DNA from: Bog-793 sp963803025
Lineage (GTDB): Bacteria; Actinomycetota; Acidimicrobiia; Acidimicrobiales; Bog-793
Assembly (NCBI GenBank): GCA_963803025.1
Contig: CAWDKZ010000020.1
Span: 62,001-126,000, forward strand
Direction of reading: 5' to 3'
DNA: 64,000 bases
In this document: piece by piece, positions 59,872 through 64,000 of the stretch
Numbering within the stretch: position 1 is the stretch's first letter
Layout of the letters: each line of letters opens with the position of its first letter
Translations under genes and position numbers: made by a program
Notes under the pieces: model-generated
Databases searched by the model: none
Told to the model about the DNA's origin: nothing
What the model saw: the letters and a program-made list of their open reading frames with translations, nothing else

Positions 59872-60887
59872 CCCGGCTCATCCTCGCCGTGGAGACCTCG
59901 TGCGACGAGACCGCCGCCGCCGTCGTCGCCGACGGCCGGGAGATTCGCGCCTCGGTCGTCGCGAGCCAGGTCGACCTGCACGCTCACTTCGGCGGCGTCG
60001 TCCCCGAGCTCGCGGGACGGGCCCACCTCGCGCGGATCGTCCCGGTCGTCGCGGAGGCGCTCGGGGCAGCTGGTCTCGGCTCGGCGGCGTCGCCGCCCGT
60101 CGCCGCCGTCGCCGCGACGGCGGGACCGGGTCTCATCGGCGCGCTCCTCGTCGGCGTGTCCTTCGCCAAGGCGCTCGCGATGGCGTGGGGGGTCCCCTAC
60201 GTCGGGGTCAACCACCTCGAGGGCCACCTCTACGCCTCGTTGCTCGAGGACCCGGAAATCCGGCTCCCGGCGGTCGTCGTCCTCGTGTCGGGCGGCCACA
60301 GCCTGATCGTCGAGATGACAGGTCCGCGGGCCTACGCGGTGCTCGGCGAGACGGTCGACGACGCCGCGGGGGAGGCGTTCGACAAGGTCGCCCGTTTCCT
60401 CGGCCTCGGCTACCCGGGCGGTCCGGCGATCGAGAAGGCCGCGGCGCGCGGTGACCCGACGGCGATCGCCTTCCCCCGTCCGATGCTGCGCGACGGACTC
60501 GACCTGTCGTTCTCGGGGCTGAAGACCGCCGTCGTCCACTACGTGCGCGCCCACCCGGACGTCTCCGGTGCCGACGTCGCGGCGTCCTTCCAGGCCGCCG
60601 TCGTCGAGATCCTCGTCGAGAAGGCGTTGCGTGCCGCCGTCGTCTCGCGGGCGCGTTCGGTCTGCCTCGCCGGCGGCGTGGCCGCGAACGGTCCCCTGCG
60701 CGCCGCGATCCGTCGCGCCGCCGATGGAGCCGGCCTCGGCGTCTACCTCCCGAGCCTGGCGATGTGCACGGACAACGCGGCGATGATCGCCGCGGCGGCG
60801 CACTTCAACCTCGTCGGCGATGGACCGAGCGCGCTCGACGCGGGGGCCGAGCCCGGGCTGGCGTTCCCCGGCGCCCGGGTCCGCTGA
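59868..60887 (+). CDS. tsaD: tRNA t6A transferase TsaD
   Basis: Transfers threonylcarbamoyl to A37 of ANN-decoding tRNAs. 339 residues. ILAVETSCDETAAAVV at the start; metal ligands His116 and His120 in NHLEGHLYASLL; LSGGHSLIVEMTG-like segment (VSGGHSLIVEMTGPRAYAVL); GETVDDAAGEAFDKVARFLG; CLAGGVAANGPLRAAI and LAMCTDNAAMIAAAAHF near the C-terminus. ATG 59868. Essential in most bacteria. The next gene is 84 nt away. Confidence 0.96.
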   Translation: MTRLILAVETSCDETAAAVVADGREIRASVVASQVDLHAHFGGVVPELAGRAHLARIVPVVAEALGAAGLGSAASPPVAAVAATAGPGLIGALLVGVSFAKALAMAWGVPYVGVNHLEGHLYASLLEDPEIRLPAVVVLVSGGHSLIVEMTGPRAYAVLGETVDDAAGEAFDKVARFLGLGYPGGPAIEKAAARGDPTAIAFPRPMLRDGLDLSFSGLKTAVVHYVRAHPDVSGADVAASFQAAVVEILVEKALRAAVVSRARSVCLAGGVAANGPLRAAIRRAADGAGLGVYLPSLAMCTDNAAMIAAAAHFNLVGDGPSALDAGAEPGLAFPGARVR

Positions 60888-60971
60888 GGGGCCGCGTCGG
60901 CAAGGTCGCGGTCCGCGGCTCGCCGCCGGCCGACTTGTCGCCCCGCCACGGGGCAGAAAGGATCTGCGGGC

Positions 60972-61706
60972 GTGGAGGCCGACTCGTATCTCGCTCAGCT
61001 CCGTCTCGAAGGGGGCCGCCTCGCCGCGGCGGCGCGCGCCGCGCCGACCGCGCCGGTGCCGAGCTGTCCCGCCTGGGACATGCCCCAGCTCCTCGCCCAC
61101 ATCGCCTCCATCCACCGTTGGGTGGCCGAGATCCTCCGCAGCAAGGCGACGGCGCGGCGCGCTCGCAGCGAGGCCGGCGGCGGGGTCGCCTTCGCCGCTC
61201 TCGTCGCCGCCTACGACGAGGGCCTCGAGGCGCTCGTCGCGGCGCTGGCGGCGACGGACCCCGACGAGCTCGTCTGGAACTGGCGCGATTCCGGGGTCGC
61301 GCCGGCGCTCTTCTGGTTCCGGCGCATGGCCCAGGAGACGGCGGTGCACCGTTGGGACGCCGAGGCCGCCGCCGGCTCCGCCTCCCCGTTCGATCCGGCG
61401 CTCGCCGTCGACGGCATCGACGAGTTCCTCGGGATCGTCGCGGCCACCGTCGCCCGCGCTCCGATCGAGGGACTCGTCGGCTCGCTCGCCCTCGTCGCCT
61501 CCGACGCCGACGCCAGCTGGCACCTCGAGCTCGCACCGGGGAGCGTCGAACCTCGCTCGTCGATCGCGCCGCAGGCGACGGTGCGCGCCCCGGTCTCGGA
61601 CCTCTACCTCTGGCTCCTCCACCGGATCCCGCCGGATGCCGCCTCGGTGGCCGTCGCCGGGGCGAGAGCGCCGGTCGACGCCTGGGGGCTCGTCGTCTTC
61701 GACTGA
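60972..61706 (+). CDS. Mycothiol-dependent maleylpyruvate isomerase family protein
   Basis: 244 residues, DinB-like four-helix domain (MDMPI_N) plus C-terminal domain. Signature CPAWDMPQLLAHIASIHRWV (with candidate metal His43) and RMAQETAVHRWDAEAAAGSA, where Glu and His four residues apart are the other ligands. Such proteins use mycothiol or bacillithiol as cofactor, or have lost activity; the exact reaction is unknown. GTG 60972 has AAAGGA about 10 nt upstream. It lies alone between tsaD and groES. Confidence 0.8.
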   Translation: MEADSYLAQLRLEGGRLAAAARAAPTAPVPSCPAWDMPQLLAHIASIHRWVAEILRSKATARRARSEAGGGVAFAALVAAYDEGLEALVAALAATDPDELVWNWRDSGVAPALFWFRRMAQETAVHRWDAEAAAGSASPFDPALAVDGIDEFLGIVAATVARAPIEGLVGSLALVASDADASWHLELAPGSVEPRSSIAPQATVRAPVSDLYLWLLHRIPPDAASVAVAGARAPVDAWGLVVFD

Positions 61707-61757
61707 TCCGGCGGCCGCGTCCCCGCCGGCCCGGCGCCGAGGGCTCCGGTCGCCCGT

Positions 61758-61786
61758 TTGCCAGGGTGCGCCCGTGTCGGTATCGT
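61758..61786 (+). promoter_or_regulatory. groESL promoter
   Basis: TTGCCA (61758-61763), 17-nt spacer, TATCGT (61781-61786). The -10 overlaps the first base of the CIRCE operator, so HrcA bound there would block polymerase. Confidence 0.75.
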
Positions 61787-61812
61787 TAGCACTCGAAACC
61801 AGAGAGTGCCAA
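61786..61812. promoter_or_regulatory. CIRCE operator (HrcA site)
   Basis: TTAGCACTC (61786-61794), 9-nt spacer, GAGTGCCAA (61804-61812). Matches the CIRCE consensus TTAGCACTC-N9-GAGTGCTAA except for one base (C for T). Indicates heat-shock control by HrcA, whose gene is not in this window. Confidence 0.93.
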
Positions 61813-61835
61813 CGGAGCCACAGGAGGCCGCGGAA

Positions 61836-62129
61836 ATGAAGCTGCAACCGCTGGACGACCGCATTGTCGTTCGCCCGAGCGAGGCCGAGGAGAAGACGGC
61901 GTCGGGCCTCGTCATCCCCGACACCGCGAAGGAAAAGCCCCAGCAGGGCGAGGTGCTCGCGGCCGGTCCGGGACGCCGCGCCGAGAACACCGGCGAGCTC
62001 ATCCCGCTCGACGTGAAAGTCGGCGACAAGGTCGTGTACTCGAAGTACGGCGGCACGGAGATCACGATCGACGGCGAGGACCTGCTCATCCTGTCGGGTC
62101 GCGACGTGCTCGCCAAGGTGAGTGGCTGA
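61836..62129 (+). CDS. groES: Co-chaperonin GroES
   Basis: 97 residues, heptameric lid of the GroEL chamber. KLQPLDDRIVVRPSEAEEKT, the mobile loop ASGLVIPDTAKEKPQQGEVL and GDKVVYSKYGGTEITIDGED, ending LILSGRDVLAKVSG. ATG 61836 has AGGAGG 9 nt upstream; the in-frame extension upstream covers the promoter and CIRCE and is not coding. TGATG overlap with groEL. Confidence 0.98.
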   Translation: MKLQPLDDRIVVRPSEAEEKTASGLVIPDTAKEKPQQGEVLAAGPGRRAENTGELIPLDVKVGDKVVYSKYGGTEITIDGEDLLILSGRDVLAKVSG

Positions 62130-63757
62130 TGCCGAAGCTCCTGAGCTTTGACGAGAACGCCCGGCGCAGTCTCGAGGCCGGCGTCAACAAGCTCGCCGAT
62201 GCGGTGAAGGTGACCCTCGGGCCCAAGGGCCGCAACGTCGTCCTCGACAAGAAGTGGGGCGCGCCGACGATCACGAACGACGGCGTCACGATCGCCAAGG
62301 AGATCGATCTCGAGGATCCTTTCGAGAACCTCGGCGCGCACCTCGTGCGCGAGGTGGCGACGAAGACGAACGACGTCGCCGGCGACGGGACGACGACGGC
62401 GACCGTGCTCGCCCAAGCCCTCGTGCGCGAGGGTCTGCGCAACGTGGCCGCCGGAGCGAACCCGATGGCGCTGAAACGCGGCATCGAGCGTGGCGTCGCG
62501 GCGGCGGTCGCGTCGATCAAGTCCCAGTCACGTGAGGTCGAGGGTCGTCACGAGATCGCGCAGATCGCCGCGATCTCGGCGGCCGACGCCTCGATCGGCG
62601 AGGTCCTCGCCGACGCGATCGACAAGGTCGGAAAGGACGGGACGGTGACCGTCGAGGAGTCGAACACCTTCGGTCTCGAGCTCGAGTTCACCGAGGGCAT
62701 GCAGTTCGACAAGGGCTACCTCTCGCCCTACTTCGTGAACGACCCGGAGCGGCAAGAAGCGGTGCTCGAGGAGCCGAACATCTTGATCATCGACTCGAAG
62801 ATCTCCGCCGTGCACGATCTCGTCCCGGTGCTCGAGAAGGTCATGCAGACCGGCAAGCCGCTCCTCATCATCGCCGAGGACGTCGAGGGCGAAGCGCTCG
62901 CGACCCTCGTCGTGAACAAGATCCGCGGCACGTTCCAGTCGGTCGCCGTCAAGGCCCCGGCATACGGCCAGCGCCGCAAGGACATGCTCGTCGACATCGC
63001 CGTGATGACCGGCGCGCAGGTCATCGCCGAGGAGGTCGGGCTGAAGCTCGAGTCGGCCACCCTCGACGTGCTCGGTCGGGCGCGTCGCGTCGTCGTCACG
63101 AAGGACGACACGACGATCATCGACGGCGCCGGACCCGAGGAGGCCGTGAAGGCCCGGATCGCGCAGATGAAGCACGAGGCCGAGGAGACCGACTCGGACT
63201 GGGACCGCGAGAAGCTCCAGGAGCGGATCGCGAAGCTCGTCGCGGGCGTCGCGGTCGTGCGGGTGGGGGCGGCCACCGAGGTCGAGCTGAAAGAGAAGAA
63301 GCACCGCATCGAGGACGCGCTCTCGGCGACCCGTGCCGCGATCGAAGAAGGCGTCGTCGCCGGGGGCGGCACGGCGTTGCTCCGCAGTCGCGCCGCGGTC
63401 ACCAAGGTGGCGCACGCGCTGACCGGCGACGAACAGACGGGCGCGATGGCCGTCGCCCGGGCCCTCGAGGAGCCGCTGAAGTGGATCGCGCAGAACGCCG
63501 GACTCGAAGGCTCGGTCATGGTCCGTGACGTCGAGGGGCGCGAGGGCACGGTCGGGCTCAACGCCGAGACCGGCGTGCTCGAGGACCTCGTCAAGGCCGG
63601 GATCATCGACCCGGCGAAGGTGACGCGGTCGGCCCTGCAGAACGCGGCCTCGGTCACCGCCTTGCTGCTCACGACCAACGTGCTCGTCGTCGACAAGCCC
63701 GAGAAGAAGACCGCCGGCGCGGCCACCCCGGACGCGAGCGGCATGGGGATGATGTAA
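62129..63757 (+). CDS. groEL: Chaperonin GroEL
   Basis: 60-kDa folding chamber subunit, 542 residues. PKLLSFDENARRSLEAGVNK, the nucleotide-binding KVTLGPKGRNVVLDKKWGAP and GDGTTTATVLAQALVREGL (catalytic Asp near residue 87), apical domain EGMQFDKGYLSPYFVNDPER, KAPAYGQRRKDMLVDIAVMT and GGGTALLRSRAAV. C-terminus ends GMGMM, a GGM-type tail rather than a His-rich one. Directly coupled to groES, the arrangement of the housekeeping chaperonin. Confidence 0.98.
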   Translation: MPKLLSFDENARRSLEAGVNKLADAVKVTLGPKGRNVVLDKKWGAPTITNDGVTIAKEIDLEDPFENLGAHLVREVATKTNDVAGDGTTTATVLAQALVREGLRNVAAGANPMALKRGIERGVAAAVASIKSQSREVEGRHEIAQIAAISAADASIGEVLADAIDKVGKDGTVTVEESNTFGLELEFTEGMQFDKGYLSPYFVNDPERQEAVLEEPNILIIDSKISAVHDLVPVLEKVMQTGKPLLIIAEDVEGEALATLVVNKIRGTFQSVAVKAPAYGQRRKDMLVDIAVMTGAQVIAEEVGLKLESATLDVLGRARRVVVTKDDTTIIDGAGPEEAVKARIAQMKHEAEETDSDWDREKLQERIAKLVAGVAVVRVGAATEVELKEKKHRIEDALSATRAAIEEGVVAGGGTALLRSRAAVTKVAHALTGDEQTGAMAVARALEEPLKWIAQNAGLEGSVMVRDVEGREGTVGLNAETGVLEDLVKAGIIDPAKVTRSALQNAASVTALLLTTNVLVVDKPEKKTAGAATPDASGMGMM

Positions 63758-63775
63758 CCGGATCGGATGCCGCGT

Positions 63776-63815
63776 CCCGCGGCGACCGTCGGTTGGACCC
63801 GGCAGTCGCCGCGGG
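63776..63815 (+). terminator. 11-bp GC hairpin after groEL
   Basis: CCCGCGGCGAC (63776-63786) and GTCGCCGCGGG (63805-63815) form a perfect stem with an 18-nt loop, 19 nt after the groEL stop codon. No U tract follows. It ends 6 nt before the -10 element of the next gene. Confidence 0.6.
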
Positions 63816-63821
63816 GTCCGG

Positions 63822-63827
63822 TACGCT
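63822..63827 (+). promoter_or_regulatory. -10 element for the last, leaderless gene
   Basis: TACGCT, 6-nt spacer GCGCGC, GTG 63834. Exact match to the TANNNT-N6-GTG pattern; decides the start of the truncated gene below. Confidence 0.5.
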
Positions 63828-63833
63828 GCGCGC

Positions 63834-64000
63834 GTGCCGGCGACGTACCGACAACGGGTGCCCCGCCCGGACGACGCACGTCCCGGCGCGCCCGCCCCCT
63901 GGTCGGCGCGCCCGGCCGCGCAGCGTTGCTCGATCCCGGTCAGCCGGCTGCGGCGCGCGCTCGCCGGATGGACGGCGCCGCCGGAGCCGCGCGAGCCGGT
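63834..64000 (+). CDS. Truncated CDS at window end (unidentified)
   Basis: Only the first 55 codons are present; open to the window edge. The product is Pro/Arg/Ala-rich (ATYRQRVPRPDDARPGAPAP) and ends in VSRLRRALAGWTAPPEPREP. That last segment vaguely resembles the N-terminus of Nudix CoA pyrophosphatases, but this is too weak to name it. Reality rests on the leaderless promoter match and the open frame. Confidence 0.45.
   Translation, partial: MPATYRQRVPRPDDARPGAPAPWSARPAAQRCSIPVSRLRRALAGWTAPPEPREP

Overview
The window is 64 kb of very GC-rich DNA with strong codon-position bias, many GTG starts and 1-4 nt gene overlaps. The organism looks like an actinobacterium. Supporting signs are the gene order (tRNA-Trp-secE-nusG-rplKA-rplJL-rpoBC-rpsLG-fusA-tuf-S10/spc/alpha-truA, then rplM-rpsI-glmM-glmS-acpS-nnr-alr-tsaE/B-rimI-tsaD-groESL), an MptB-type mannosyltransferase, a mycothiol-enzyme-family protein, a CIRCE operator and apparent leaderless promoters. 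A deep lineage such as Acidimicrobiia is my guess from the flavour of the proteins, not a demonstrated placement.

Layout. Positions 1-9121 are accessory/envelope genes: an MFS exporter, a small unknown protein, a VOC protein, a YwaF-like membrane protein, a YfhO-like GT-C protein on the minus strand that is frameshifted at a run of eight G, and a divergent mptB that converges on a GNAT acetyltransferase. Positions 9223-42707 are an almost continuous information-processing supercluster: tRNA-Thr, tRNA-Met, rpmG, tRNA-Trp, secE, nusG (frameshifted as read), rplK-rplA, the L10 leader, rplJ-rplL, rpoB-rpoC, rpsL-rpsG-fusA-tuf, the S10 and spc operons, secY-adk-map, infA-rpmJ-rpsM-rpsK-rpsD-rpoA-rplQ, followed by truA. 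Internal promoters are visible before rplJ, rpoB (two), rpsL and infA, and a structured leader lies between rpsJ and rplC rather than before rpsJ.

Positions 43643-49994 interrupt the usual truA-rplM neighbourhood. A DUF5808-like small protein is followed by a four-gene glycan module: a coiled-coil methyltransferase, a fused glycosyltransferase, a stand-alone coiled-coil protein and a second glycosyltransferase. An unrecognised minus-strand gene follows. The methyltransferase and the stand-alone coiled-coil protein share a nearly identical N-terminal module, and the two glycosyltransferases share an N-terminal GT-B half. The cassette therefore looks like a duplicated 'coiled-coil + GT' pair and is the best candidate here for a poorly described system, plausibly a length-controlled, methyl-capped surface polysaccharide.

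Positions 50230-63757 return to conserved actinobacterial order: rplM-rpsI, amino-sugar synthesis (glmM, glmS), acpS, nnr, alr, a 4Fe-4S uracil-DNA glycosylase, the t6A genes tsaE-tsaB-rimI-tsaD, a mycothiol-enzyme-like protein, and groES-groEL under a CIRCE element. The window ends in a truncated gene.

Cross-cutting features are: (1) a recurring TANNNT-N6-GTG start architecture that fits leaderless transcripts; (2) a probable CTG start for infA; (3) long low-complexity tails on several ribosomal proteins, including eight 18-bp repeats in rplV; (4) GC-rich hairpins without U tracts at gene ends. Functional names come from reading motifs and gene order; no database search was possible.
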